Shown: positions 25,954-34,666 of the stretch, one piece after another
Position numbering within the stretch: position 1 is the first letter of the stretch
Layout of the letters: every line of letters begins with the position of its first letter
From: Sandaracinaceae bacterium
GTDB lineage: Bacteria; Myxococcota_A; Polyangia; Polyangiales; JADJQN01
Assembly (NCBI GenBank): GCA_016712745.1
Contig: JADJQN010000004.1
Location: 520,322 to 584,321 of the forward strand
Length of the DNA stretch: 64,000 nt
Direction of reading: 5' to 3'
Translations under genes and position numbers: made by a program
The notes under the pieces: generated by a model
Database searches by the model: none
The model's input: the letters and a program-made list of their open reading frames with translations, nothing else
Told to the model about the DNA's origin: nothing

Positions 25954-27107
25954 CGGATGCGCTCGGCGGCCACGCGGAAGTAATCGTCATCGGCGGCGGT
26001 ATCATGGGCCTCGCCACCGCCTTCAATTTGGCGAAATTGGGCCAAAAGAACATCGTCGTCGTCGAGAAGAGCTATCTCTGCAGCGGTGCATCTGGGCGCA
26101 ACGGCGGTGGCGTGCGTGCGCAATGGTCAAGCGAAACCAACGTGCGCTTGATGAAAGAATCGGTCGCGCTTTGCAGTGAGTTTGCGACGCAGATGCGCAT
26201 CAACGTGTGGTTCCGCCAAGGCGGCTATCTCTTTGTCGCTCGCAATGATGCGCGCGCGAAGGATCTTGAAAAGAGCGTCGAGCTTCACAAAGCGCACGGG
26301 CTTCGTACGCGTATGCTCGACGCCAAACAGGCCAAAGAAGTCGTGCCCGAGCTTGATGCGTCGCGCATCGTGGCCGCAAGCTACAACCCAGACGATGGCG
26401 TTGTGTTCCCGTGGCCCTTTGTATGGGGCTACGCGCGAGCATGTGCGGAGCTTGGCGTAGCGATTCACACGCTCACGGAGGTGCGCGAGCTTCTTACCGA
26501 AGGCACGCGTGTTACTGGCGTGGTCACTTCGCGTGGCACGCTGAAAGCGCCGCTTGTGATCAACGCGACCGGTGCGTGGAGCCCGGAGATTGCGAGGATG
26601 GTGGACGTCACATTGCCGAATCATCCGCATCGCCACGAGATTTGCTCGACGGAGCCGCTCAAGCCCTTCCTACGCCCACTCGTCGCAGATCTCTCCAACG
26701 GCCTCTACTTCTCGCAGTCCATGCGCGGCGAGATCGTTGGCGGCATCGCGAATGACCATGTGCCTGATGGCCTCAATCAGGAAAGCTCGCCACTCTTCTT
26801 GCAGCTCTACGCGCAAGCGCTCACAGAAACGATGCCAATCCTCGGTTCGGTGCGCGTGCTGCGCCAGTGGGCGGGCGCCTACGACATCACGCCCGACGGC
26901 AGTCCAATTGTGGGGTTTATCGACGAAATTGAGGGTTTTTATCAGATCTGCGGATTCATGGGCCACGGCTTCATGATGGCGCCCATCATGGGCAAGCTCG
27001 TTGCTGAACATTTGCTCGGCAAGAGCACCGATCCGATCTTCGAACACTGGAACCTGCGGCGCTTTCGGGAAGGCAAGCTTGTCCCGGAGACGATGATACT
27101 CGGTTGA
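25950..27107 (+). CDS. FAD-dependent oxidoreductase (sarcosine/opine oxidase beta-like, DAO family)
   Basis: 385 residues of the DAO family. The FAD fingerprint is VIVIGGGIMGLATAFNLA; the N-terminal SGASGRNGGGVRAQWS resembles the covalent/noncovalent flavin region of sarcosine oxidase beta and HcnC; VINATGAWSPEIA and TPDGSPIVG...GFMGHGFMMAP are the C-terminal FAD contacts. It should carry the amine-oxidising active site of the three-subunit enzyme. The ATG at 25950 overlaps the BFD gene stop. Which substrate (sarcosine, opine, proline, glycine to HCN) cannot be told from sequence. Confidence 0.87.
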   Translation: MTDALGGHAEVIVIGGGIMGLATAFNLAKLGQKNIVVVEKSYLCSGASGRNGGGVRAQWSSETNVRLMKESVALCSEFATQMRINVWFRQGGYLFVARNDARAKDLEKSVELHKAHGLRTRMLDAKQAKEVVPELDASRIVAASYNPDDGVVFPWPFVWGYARACAELGVAIHTLTEVRELLTEGTRVTGVVTSRGTLKAPLVINATGAWSPEIARMVDVTLPNHPHRHEICSTEPLKPFLRPLVADLSNGLYFSQSMRGEIVGGIANDHVPDGLNQESSPLFLQLYAQALTETMPILGSVRVLRQWAGAYDITPDGSPIVGFIDEIEGFYQICGFMGHGFMMAPIMGKLVAEHLLGKSTDPIFEHWNLRRFREGKLVPETMILG

Positions 27108-27803
27108 CTAGAAAGTCGCTTCGGCGCCGAAGTTCAGCGAGCGCCCGTAGTCGTGCTTCTCAGCATCGACCATATGGATGAAGCTGAAGCCGCCGTAGAG
27201 CGAAACCGATGAGCTGCCATCTTCCTCGCGAATAGGCAATCGCATGCCGAGTGTCCACGTATCACCGAACGTGAAGTGGGGGCGATAGGTCTGAAGCATC
27301 GGCATGTCGCCGTCGTTGTTGGGCAACGTCAGTGTGCGTGGTCCGAGGGGTGAGCTGGTCCATGCGCGAACGGAGAAGAAGGGGACGAGATATGGATTCT
27401 CGTAGGCAGCGATGAATCCAATGTCCGGACTGAAAAATCCGCCGGCCGACGACGTCCCGGCGCCGACGCCACCTGTGAATGCCAAATACTTAGCAATGTT
27501 GATTTTGCCGCCGATGCGGAGCGACGGGGCGACGTGTCCATCTTCAAACGCGAGAAAGTTCGCTTCCATCACGCCATCGAGGTTGTCCGTGAAGCCATGA
27601 CGCGCGCGCAGTGTCCCGAAGTAGATGTTCGCCCACGCAGCGTCGCCAGCGCCGCCCTCAAGCTGCAGCGCCGTTCGATCCGCGCCCACGGTGGCGGCGG
27701 ATTCCAGCGGGGCGAGACGTGCCGGTGGCGAGTACAAATGTGTCGAACAGCCCGCTGCGAGAATGCCGATGGATAGAGTTACCACGTAAATCGGGCGGTT
27801 CAT
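27108..27803 (-). CDS. Outer-membrane beta-barrel lipoprotein, unknown function
   Basis: 231 residues. Lipobox LAAGC (Cys19) is followed by an approximately 10-strand barrel-like domain (LRIGGKINIAKYLAFTGGVG, GFIAAYENPYLVPFF, SLYGGFSFIHMV) ending in Phe (FGAEATF), a C-terminal pattern of outer-membrane proteins. A barrel with a lipid anchor is unusual but common among myxobacterial annotations. Its end abuts that of the FAD gene (convergent, adjacent). Confidence 0.65.
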   Translation of the reverse strand: MNRPIYVVTLSIGILAAGCSTHLYSPPARLAPLESAATVGADRTALQLEGGAGDAAWANIYFGTLRARHGFTDNLDGVMEANFLAFEDGHVAPSLRIGGKINIAKYLAFTGGVGAGTSSAGGFFSPDIGFIAAYENPYLVPFFSVRAWTSSPLGPRTLTLPNNDGDMPMLQTYRPHFTFGDTWTLGMRLPIREEDGSSSVSLYGGFSFIHMVDAEKHDYGRSLNFGAEATF

Positions 27804-27824
27804 CGGTTTAGGTCTCCAAGCTGT

Positions 27825-29312
27825 TTAGGCGACAATGCGTAACGCTCTACGCGTGCGCGTCGCAGGTAGCGCATCGAATGCGCGCTTCCACGCAGAGAAT
27901 TTTCCGCCCGCGTGCACTGCGTCAAGCACGGCAAGACCTTCCGCGCGTCCTCCTTGCGCAAGTACGTATTCAATCCATGCCCAGCGAGCACTCGTCGCGC
28001 GAACGTCCACGCGTCCGCGTACGCCGCGACGTAGACGATCCATTCGATGTTCCACTATTGGCATGCCAGCAAACGGTTCGCCGTCGAGCGGCGTGTTGCG
28101 CTTGGCGACGAAGGGAGCGACGCCCATCGAGAGCGGAATAATCTTCGAAAGCTCGCTAGAAAAACGCACGAGCTCGTCGATGTCTTCATCTTCTTCGCCC
28201 GGTACGCCGACCATCATGTAGAGCTTCATGCGCTCCATGCCGTGCAAGCGCGCAAGCTCAGCAGCCTTGACCAAATGTTTCTCTCGCGTCTTTCGCTGCA
28301 GTGACTCGCGCACGCGCTCGCTCGGTCCGTCGCCTGCGGTCGTGAGGGTTTTGTATCCGCCGCGCTTGAGCGCTGCCACGAAGCGGTCGTTCAGTCGGTC
28401 GGGACGCAGCGAGGAAAGTCCTACTTCGCGGCCCTGATCGACGAGTTTTTCGACGATATCTGCAATCTTCGGATGATCGCTCACGGCCGCCCCCACTAGA
28501 CCGACACGTCGTGCGTCATCGGGAATGCGTTCGAAAATCGTCTCCATCGGAACGATGCGCATGCCGCCGTTGGTCGAGCGACGCATCACGCAATAGCGAC
28601 AGCCACGTGAACACCCGCGCGAGGTCTCGAGCAAAAACATATCCCGCAACTCGGTATTGGGCGTGGTGATCTGACCGTAGGCCGGAAGCTTCGCGTCGTC
28701 GCACTGTGCAATCGGAGGCATCTCATCGCCATGCAGGGTCGGAACGAAGCAGGACGGAATCTCGCGCCCGAGCGTTGCGAGCGTTTCCTCGTGGCTGTTG
28801 GACGCGAAGATAATGTCGAGTGCCTGATGCACGGTCTCATCGGCTTCGCCCATCAGGACGGCGTCCGCAAAAGGAGCAAGCGGTAGTGGATTGCTAAAGG
28901 TGAGCGGCCCGCCGCACAAGATAAACGGATCGCGCGGCCCACGATCCGCAGCAAGCGGAGGAATGCCCGCGAGCTCAAGCGCTTGAATCAATCCGGCGAT
29001 TTCGGTCTCGTAGGCAACCGACACGGCGACGATACGGAAACTGCTGACAGGGCGCTGACCTTCATAGGTGAAAAGTGGCGCACGCGTTTGCTTCCATGCG
29101 TCGACATCGTCCGGCAAGAACGCGCGCTCGGCACCGCGGCCCGAGGCGTGGATGCTGCGGTAGATCGTTTGATAGCCCAGCGAGGACATCCCGGTGTGAT
29201 AGGGACTCGGATAGAGCAAGCAGACGCTCTCCGGAACTTCGCTAAACAGCGTGCCGCGCTCGTCCTGCAATCGTGAGCGAACCAGCGCCCTCAGTGAATC
29301 GGTAGTCGTCAA
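27825..29312 (-). CDS. Radical SAM protein with N-terminal cobalamin-binding-like domain
   Basis: 495 residues. The N-terminal part (about 25-180) has the layout of a B12-binding Rossmann domain (VCLLYPSPYHTGMSSLGYQT, PFILCGGPLTFSNP), and a radical-SAM barrel follows with CSRGCRYC (C-x3-C-x2-C) that binds the 4Fe-4S cluster. GVPGEEDEDIDELVRF is typical of the B12-binding radical SAM group. No DXHXXG is obvious, so B12 binding is not certain. The start is TTG at 29312. The reaction is unknown; members are methyltransferases and ring-forming enzymes. Confidence 0.83.
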   Translation of the reverse strand: MTTTDSLRALVRSRLQDERGTLFSEVPESVCLLYPSPYHTGMSSLGYQTIYRSIHASGRGAERAFLPDDVDAWKQTRAPLFTYEGQRPVSSFRIVAVSVAYETEIAGLIQALELAGIPPLAADRGPRDPFILCGGPLTFSNPLPLAPFADAVLMGEADETVHQALDIIFASNSHEETLATLGREIPSCFVPTLHGDEMPPIAQCDDAKLPAYGQITTPNTELRDMFLLETSRGCSRGCRYCVMRRSTNGGMRIVPMETIFERIPDDARRVGLVGAAVSDHPKIADIVEKLVDQGREVGLSSLRPDRLNDRFVAALKRGGYKTLTTAGDGPSERVRESLQRKTREKHLVKAAELARLHGMERMKLYMMVGVPGEEDEDIDELVRFSSELSKIIPLSMGVAPFVAKRNTPLDGEPFAGMPIVEHRMDRLRRGVRGRVDVRATSARWAWIEYVLAQGGRAEGLAVLDAVHAGGKFSAWKRAFDALPATRTRRALRIVA

Positions 29313-29472
29313 CGCGGCGCAGTATAGCTAGTTCGGGCCTTGGGGCGACTTGGCCGGGCGCTGACGTCTGCGGGGGCCACCCAGCCGAGGTCAGCACTCT
29401 CCATCTGGGGTAATAGTTCGCGAATTACGCGCGATTGTTGTCGGCCCAGCTCTTGCTCTCTACGAGACTTCC

Positions 29473-30777
29473 ATGCCGCACCGCAAAGTATCTCCCCTCG
29501 GTTTGATTGCGCTCTGCGTCACGACAGCTTGCGTGGCGAATGGGCCGGCCGAGCATGTCGGAGCGGCTCAAGGCGAACTTGCCCGTAGCGGACCCTGGGC
29601 GATCCCGGCCGACGTGCTCGCGCTCGCGGCGTCGCAAGAAGTGCCCATGACCGAAGGCGGGCCGTGGGTCGGATCAAGCGGATGCTCCGGCACGTTCACC
29701 CAAGGCGCGCGCGCGCTTGGCGATTACATCCGCGATAACTTTCCGCAGGTCACGAGCTACGGCGGATATAGCTGCCGCGCCATTGTTGGCGACGCTCAGT
29801 GGATGTCTGTTCACGGAACGGGCCGCGCACTTGATCTTTTCATTCCGGTGGATCGCGCTGTCTCGGGCGAAGCCAACGCAGACAACAGCAAAGGCGATGT
29901 CGTCGCAAACTGGCTTATCGCAAACGCCGAGTACATCGGTATTCAACGCGTGATCTGGGATCGCTATCTGTGGCAATCGGATGATTGGGGTGATGGCCGC
30001 GCGACGCCCTACAACTCGCCCGGTTCGCATCCGCACAACGATCACATTCACATGGAGCTATCTGTTGAAGGCGGACAACGCGCGACGGCGTTCTTCAGCG
30101 GTCCAATGGACGCGCCGGTCTCGGGTGGTTGCGCTGCGCTTCCCGCCGTGGGCGGCGTCGTGGACAACAGCAGCACGTGCTTCCAAGCTTTCGGAAACGA
30201 CACCGGCTGGCGTCACGTTGCTGGTGCAGGCATCGAGTCCTCCTACGTATGGACCAACGCCGCGAGCGCGAGCGCGCCGTCAAACTGGGGCCGTTGGGCT
30301 TTGAACTTGTCCACAGCGGGCACGTATACCGTTGAAGTCCATCTCGTTGCGGAGCACGCCGTCTTCGATCGCGCTCGCTATAGCATCGTGCACAACGAGG
30401 AGGCCGACACGGTCATGCTCGATCAACATGCGGCAAACGGCTGGGTCACGCTCGGTGATTTCGACTTCGTAGCCGGCGGCGCGCAATCGGTTGCGCTCTA
30501 TGACGACGCGCCCGGCACCGTCGTGAGTGATCAACATCTGTGCTTCGACGCGATCCGCGTGATCAACACGGATCCAAACGCCGTCACTGACTCACCCGCC
30601 GATGACCCACTTGGACACGGAGGCACGCCGGGATCCACCAGCCGCGTGCAAAACCCTGGCTGCTCTGTAAGCGACACATCTTCTGCATCGCGCGGCGCGA
30701 CCTTCTTCGTGCTCGCCCTGGGCGCGATGCTTTCGGCCCTTCGCAGGCGTCGTCACAACGAGTCATCGACTTCCTAA
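29473..30777 (+). CDS. M15-like peptidase with golvesin-like domain and MYXO-CTERM tail
   Basis: 434 residues with a signal peptide (LGLIALCVTTACV; possibly lipidated at the Cys). A central D-Ala-D-Ala-carboxypeptidase-like region has SVHGTGRALDLFI and HPHNDHIHMEL, that is H-x6-D and H-x-H zinc ligands as in M15/VanY-type peptidases. A second beta-sandwich (about 215-360, DNSSTCFQAFG, YTVEVHLVAEHAVFDRARY) resembles golvesin/xanthan-lyase CBD-like modules. The C terminus has a Cys (NPGCSV), a hydrophobic helix and RRRR, the MYXO-CTERM sorting pattern. It likely acts on peptidoglycan or another polymer at the cell surface. Confidence 0.75.
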   Translation: MPHRKVSPLGLIALCVTTACVANGPAEHVGAAQGELARSGPWAIPADVLALAASQEVPMTEGGPWVGSSGCSGTFTQGARALGDYIRDNFPQVTSYGGYSCRAIVGDAQWMSVHGTGRALDLFIPVDRAVSGEANADNSKGDVVANWLIANAEYIGIQRVIWDRYLWQSDDWGDGRATPYNSPGSHPHNDHIHMELSVEGGQRATAFFSGPMDAPVSGGCAALPAVGGVVDNSSTCFQAFGNDTGWRHVAGAGIESSYVWTNAASASAPSNWGRWALNLSTAGTYTVEVHLVAEHAVFDRARYSIVHNEEADTVMLDQHAANGWVTLGDFDFVAGGAQSVALYDDAPGTVVSDQHLCFDAIRVINTDPNAVTDSPADDPLGHGGTPGSTSRVQNPGCSVSDTSSASRGATFFVLALGAMLSALRRRRHNESSTS

Positions 30778-30822
30778 CGAGCCGGCGTATATGGACGTTC
30801 GCGGTCGCAGCTTACCGATGAC

Positions 30823-33800
30823 CTATTCGTAAAGATAAGCCGCGCCGGACTGCACTATCGAGTTGTCCGCTTGGTTGCCGTTCACACCCGTCGCGCTGCT
30901 GTCTTCGCCATCGGCACCTACCGCGAGCATCGTGCCATCTGCTGACAGAGAAACCGCTGCTCCGAAGCCATCGCCCGCACCGGTGTTCGGCGCTTTCACG
31001 TATCTCGCTTGCGCCCATACGCCCGCCGTGCGGCTAAACACGTACACAGCGCCCGCAGCAACGATCGAGTTGTTGGCTTGATCGCCGCCGATGCCCGTCG
31101 CATTGCTTCGTTCTCGGAAGGCGCCCACTGCGAGGGATGCGCCGTCTGATGACAGGGAAATCGATCCCCCGAAGCTGTCCCCTGCGTTTGTGTTTGATGC
31201 CTTGACGTACGCCTCCTGCGCCCACACGCCCGCCGTGCGCCGAAAAACGTACACCGCACCGGCTAGGTCCATCGAGTTGTCCGCTTGGTTGCCGTTGATG
31301 CCCGTCGCGCTGCTATCTTCTTGGGTGACACCTACCGCCAACGTCATCCCGTCCGCCGACAGCGCGAGCGCTTGGCCGAAAAAGTCCTGTACGTCGGGGT
31401 TCGACGCTTTGACGTACGCCTCTTGCGCCCACACGCCGAGCGTGCGGCGAAACACATAGACCGCGCCTGCATACGGTACGGAGTTGTCTGCGTCATTGCC
31501 ATTGACGCCCATAGCGCCGCCGGACTCTTGGCGCGCGCCGACCGCCAACGCTGTTCCATCCGCTGACAAGGAGATCGAGCTTCCGAACCAATCCTCTAGG
31601 CCCGAGTTTGACGCTTTGACGTACGCTTCTTGCGCCCAGACGCCGGCTGTGCGGCGAAATACGTACGCCGCTCCTGCCTGGATCGTCGAGTTGTCGGCTT
31701 GGTTACCGCCGATGCCCGTCGCACTGCTGCTTTCGGTGACGGCGCCCACCGCTAGCGTCGTGCCATCCGCGGACAACGAAGCCGAGAGGCCGAACAAGTC
31801 GCTTCCAGTGTTCGACGCCTTGACGTACGCCTCCTGCGCCCACACTCCAGCGGTGCGGCGAAACACATACACCGCGCCCGCTCCGTCTATCGAGTTGTCG
31901 GCCTGGTCGCCGTTGATGCCCATTGCATTGCTGTCTTCCAAGAAAGCACCTACCGCCAGCGTGGCGCCATCTGCGGACAATGAAACCGACAAGCCGAACC
32001 AGTCGCCCGCGTTTGTGTTCGACGCTTTGATATACGCTTCTTGCGTCCACACGCCGGCGCTGCGGCGAAAGACATAGACCGCACCTGCAGCACTCATTGA
32101 GTTATCAGCTTGGTTGCCGTCGATGCCTGTCGCGTTGCTATCTTCGTTGTAGCTGCTCACGGCTAGCGTCATGCCGTCCGTCGATAGTGCGACCAGGTAA
32201 CCGAAGGAATCATCTGCGCCGGTGTTCGACGCCTTGAAGTAGGTGATTCCACGATCGTTGTCGATGTTCGTGACCGAAACGTCGCTCGCATCGACGCCAC
32301 TGTAAGCCACGTCCGCGCTAACTGCGGCGCCCGTCACAATCGTGTACGCGATGTCGCCGTCGTCTACGAGACTGTCGTCAACGCCCGTCACCGTGACCGT
32401 TCGCGGCACGTTCCAATTTCCCGTTGTGAAGGTGAGCGACGCCGGCGAAACGGTCCCCTCGGTGGTGTCGCTCGACGTCAGGGAGATGACCACGTTCGCT
32501 GCCGGTTGCGAGGTCAGCACTACGGTGAACGCCGCCGTCCCACCCGCTTCCGTCGTCACAAGACCTGAAGTCGGAGTGACAGCAACGCCCACGGCATCGT
32601 TGTCGGTATTCGTCACCGAGACATCGCTCGGATTCACCCCGCTGTACGTCAGGTCTGAGCTCACTCCAGCGCCGGTAATGATTGAGAAAGCGACATCGCC
32701 ATCAACGAGACCATCGTCGATGCCAGTCACAGTGACCGTTCGCGCCACGCTCCAGTTGCCTGCTGTAAAAGTCAGCGACGCCGGCGAAACGGTCCCCTCC
32801 GTTGCGTCGCTCGACGTAAGGGAGATCACGACATCGTTCGCAGGCTGTGAGGTCAGCACTACTGTGAAAGTCGCCGTACCGCCGGCTTCTGACGTCACAA
32901 GGCCCGAGGTCGGAGTTACAGTAATGCCTGCGGTATCGTCGTCGGTGTTTGTGACCGAGACATCACTTGGATCCAGACCGCTGTACGCAGGGTCCGAGCT
33001 CACCGCAGCGTCGGTGATGATCGTGTACGCGATGTCCCCATCGGCAGCGAGGTCGTCCACGCCTGTGATGGTCACGGTCTGTGGCGTCGACCAACTCATC
33101 GTCGTGAACGTTAGCAACGCTGGCGATATCGTGCCTTCCGTCGCATCGTTCGACATGAGAGTCACGATGACGCTGCTGGTGGGTTGCGAGCTGAGCACCA
33201 CTGTGAACGTCGCGGCCCCACTTGCTTCCGTCGTCACAAGACCTGAAGTCGGCATCACCACAATTGATGCCATGTCGTTGTCGGTGTTTGTCACCGTGAC
33301 GTCGCTCGCGTCGTAGCCGTTGTAGGCTGCGCCTGTGCTCGACGCCGGCATCGTCACAATCGTGTAGACGACGCTGCCATCCGCGATGAAGTCATCCACA
33401 CCGGTCACTGTCACTGTTTGCGCGACGTTCCAGTCGCCCATTGTAAAACTCAGCAACCCGGGAAAAACCGTACCCTCCGTCGTGTCCGAGCTCATCAGTG
33501 CGACGCTCACGGCCGACGTCGGTTGCGCGGTAAGCACGACGGTGAACGTCGCTGTTCCACCGGCCTCCGTCGTCCCGAGACCGGAAGTCGGCATCACGAG
33601 GATGCCTGCGACTTCGTCGTCATCGTTGACGCCGCTCACATCGGGCACCGAGAGGCTGTCGTAGTCCACATCTGTACTAGTGGTGTCGCTCGTCACAATG
33701 ACAAAGGGTGCGTCTCCGTCTGCGACCGCATCGTCGACGCCGGTGACGGTAATTGTCTGCGGCGTCGCCCAGGTCAGCGTTGTGAAGGTCACGGTCATCG

Positions 33801-34503
33801 GCGACACGGTTGCTTCGGTCGGCGTGTCGCTCGCGAGCGTGAGGGTGACGTCCGCCGTCGGCGCCACGTTCAGCTGAACCGTGAAGGTATTGCTACCACC
33901 CGCTTCCGTCGTGGCAAGACCCGACGTGCGGCTAACCGTGACTCCGGGCGATTCGTTGTCGAGGTTCGTTACCGACACATCGTCCGCGTTCATGCTGTCG
34001 TAGCGTTCGTCGGCGCTCACCGCTGGCTCGGTGACGACCGTGTACTCGACATCTCCATCGCGCACGCCGTCGTCGACACCTGTGACCGTGATCGTTTGCG
34101 CCGTATTCCAGTCCGCGTTCGTGAAGGTCACCGATGCCGGCGAAACCGTGCCCTCGGCTGTGTTGGAGCTTGTAAGATCGACGACCACGTCGGCTGTCGG
34201 CATGGCGCCAAGCACTATCGTGAACGTTGTGGTGCCATCTGCCTCGTTCGTCACGAGCCCAGACGTGGGTGTAACTACAATGCTTGCTGCGGTGCTCGCC
34301 ATGTCGAGTGACGCCGCATCGGCGTCGATCGTCGCATCCGCGTCTACGGTTGCATCGACGCCTTCGTCGATTGCCGAGTCGATATCGATCGTCAGGTCAG
34401 GACCCCCGCCGTCGCCGCGATCCAACGGGTCGTATCCGATACGCCCACATCCACAAAGCACAACGACAGCCACAAGCGAAACGAAGTAAACGAACAATTT
34501 CAC
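30823..34503 (-). CDS. Giant repeat lipoprotein: six Calx-beta-like and seven FG-GAP-like repeats
   Basis: About 1226 residues from the GTG at 34503 (GGGGGG 7 bases upstream; an ATG at 34536 is the alternative). Lipobox LCGC is followed by an Asp/Ala linker (DATVDADATIDADAA) and six repeats of about 107 residues, each opening with a PTSGL-x-T-x-EA motif and carrying TVTGVDD and DVSVTN. Seven repeats of about 70 residues follow, each with YVKASNT...FG, LSADGTTLAVGA and GAVYVFRR. The first set resembles Calx-beta/cadherin-like surface modules, the second FG-GAP/beta-propeller repeats, so a seven-bladed propeller on a stalk is likely. Probably an outer-surface protein. Two fragments of related propellers lie at 39104-39343 and 40658-41005. 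Confidence 0.85.
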   Translation of the reverse strand: MKLFVYFVSLVAVVVLCGCGRIGYDPLDRGDGGGPDLTIDIDSAIDEGVDATVDADATIDADAASLDMASTAASIVVTPTSGLVTNEADGTTTFTIVLGAMPTADVVVDLTSSNTAEGTVSPASVTFTNADWNTAQTITVTGVDDGVRDGDVEYTVVTEPAVSADERYDSMNADDVSVTNLDNESPGVTVSRTSGLATTEAGGSNTFTVQLNVAPTADVTLTLASDTPTEATVSPMTVTFTTLTWATPQTITVTGVDDAVADGDAPFVIVTSDTTSTDVDYDSLSVPDVSGVNDDDEVAGILVMPTSGLGTTEAGGTATFTVVLTAQPTSAVSVALMSSDTTEGTVFPGLLSFTMGDWNVAQTVTVTGVDDFIADGSVVYTIVTMPASSTGAAYNGYDASDVTVTNTDNDMASIVVMPTSGLVTTEASGAATFTVVLSSQPTSSVIVTLMSNDATEGTISPALLTFTTMSWSTPQTVTITGVDDLAADGDIAYTIITDAAVSSDPAYSGLDPSDVSVTNTDDDTAGITVTPTSGLVTSEAGGTATFTVVLTSQPANDVVISLTSSDATEGTVSPASLTFTAGNWSVARTVTVTGIDDGLVDGDVAFSIITGAGVSSDLTYSGVNPSDVSVTNTDNDAVGVAVTPTSGLVTTEAGGTAAFTVVLTSQPAANVVISLTSSDTTEGTVSPASLTFTTGNWNVPRTVTVTGVDDSLVDDGDIAYTIVTGAAVSADVAYSGVDASDVSVTNIDNDRGITYFKASNTGADDSFGYLVALSTDGMTLAVSSYNEDSNATGIDGNQADNSMSAAGAVYVFRRSAGVWTQEAYIKASNTNAGDWFGLSVSLSADGATLAVGAFLEDSNAMGINGDQADNSIDGAGAVYVFRRTAGVWAQEAYVKASNTGSDLFGLSASLSADGTTLAVGAVTESSSATGIGGNQADNSTIQAGAAYVFRRTAGVWAQEAYVKASNSGLEDWFGSSISLSADGTALAVGARQESGGAMGVNGNDADNSVPYAGAVYVFRRTLGVWAQEAYVKASNPDVQDFFGQALALSADGMTLAVGVTQEDSSATGINGNQADNSMDLAGAVYVFRRTAGVWAQEAYVKASNTNAGDSFGGSISLSSDGASLAVGAFRERSNATGIGGDQANNSIVAAGAVYVFSRTAGVWAQARYVKAPNTGAGDGFGAAVSLSADGTMLAVGADGEDSSATGVNGNQADNSIVQSGAAYLYE
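30838..32240 (-). repeat. Tandem FG-GAP-type coding repeats, about 210-bp period
   Basis: Seven near-identical coding units, visible at DNA level through recurring GTTGTCGGCTTGG-like and GACGTACGCCTCTTG-like words. They encode the C-terminal propeller of the giant lipoprotein; their similarity makes unequal recombination likely. Confidence 0.75.
32270..34290 (-). repeat. Tandem Calx-beta-like coding repeats, about 320-bp period
   Basis: Six coding units recur with words such as GACGCCGGCGAAACGGTCCC and GGTCGGAGTGAC. The two C-terminal-most copies are the most alike, which suggests recent duplication. Confidence 0.7.
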
Positions 34504-34608
34504 GAAAAGCCCCCCACGGCGCGCGAAACGTAACATCGACTGTTAAGCGCTGTCGATCGTTCACCACGGGCAAACAGCAAAGCACATGACCGACTGGAGT
34601 GAGCAACG

Positions 34609-34628
34609 GAGAGGTCTTCACCTCTCCG
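34609..34628. terminator. Short perfect hairpin downstream of lepB
   Basis: GGAGAGG (34609-34615) and CCTCTCC (34622-34628) form a 7-bp stem with a 6-base loop, 38 bases beyond the lepB stop. There is no T-run, so termination is only suggested. Confidence 0.35.
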
Positions 34629-34666
34629 ATGTCATCGAAAGACAAGATCAGAGCAAAAGCCCAGCG

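Noticed and set aside
32342..34489. Several long plus-strand open frames opposite the giant repeat lipoprotein
   Set aside because: They mirror the repeat periodicity of the real minus-strand gene, have Val/Thr/Ser-rich composition and no ribosome sites or domains.
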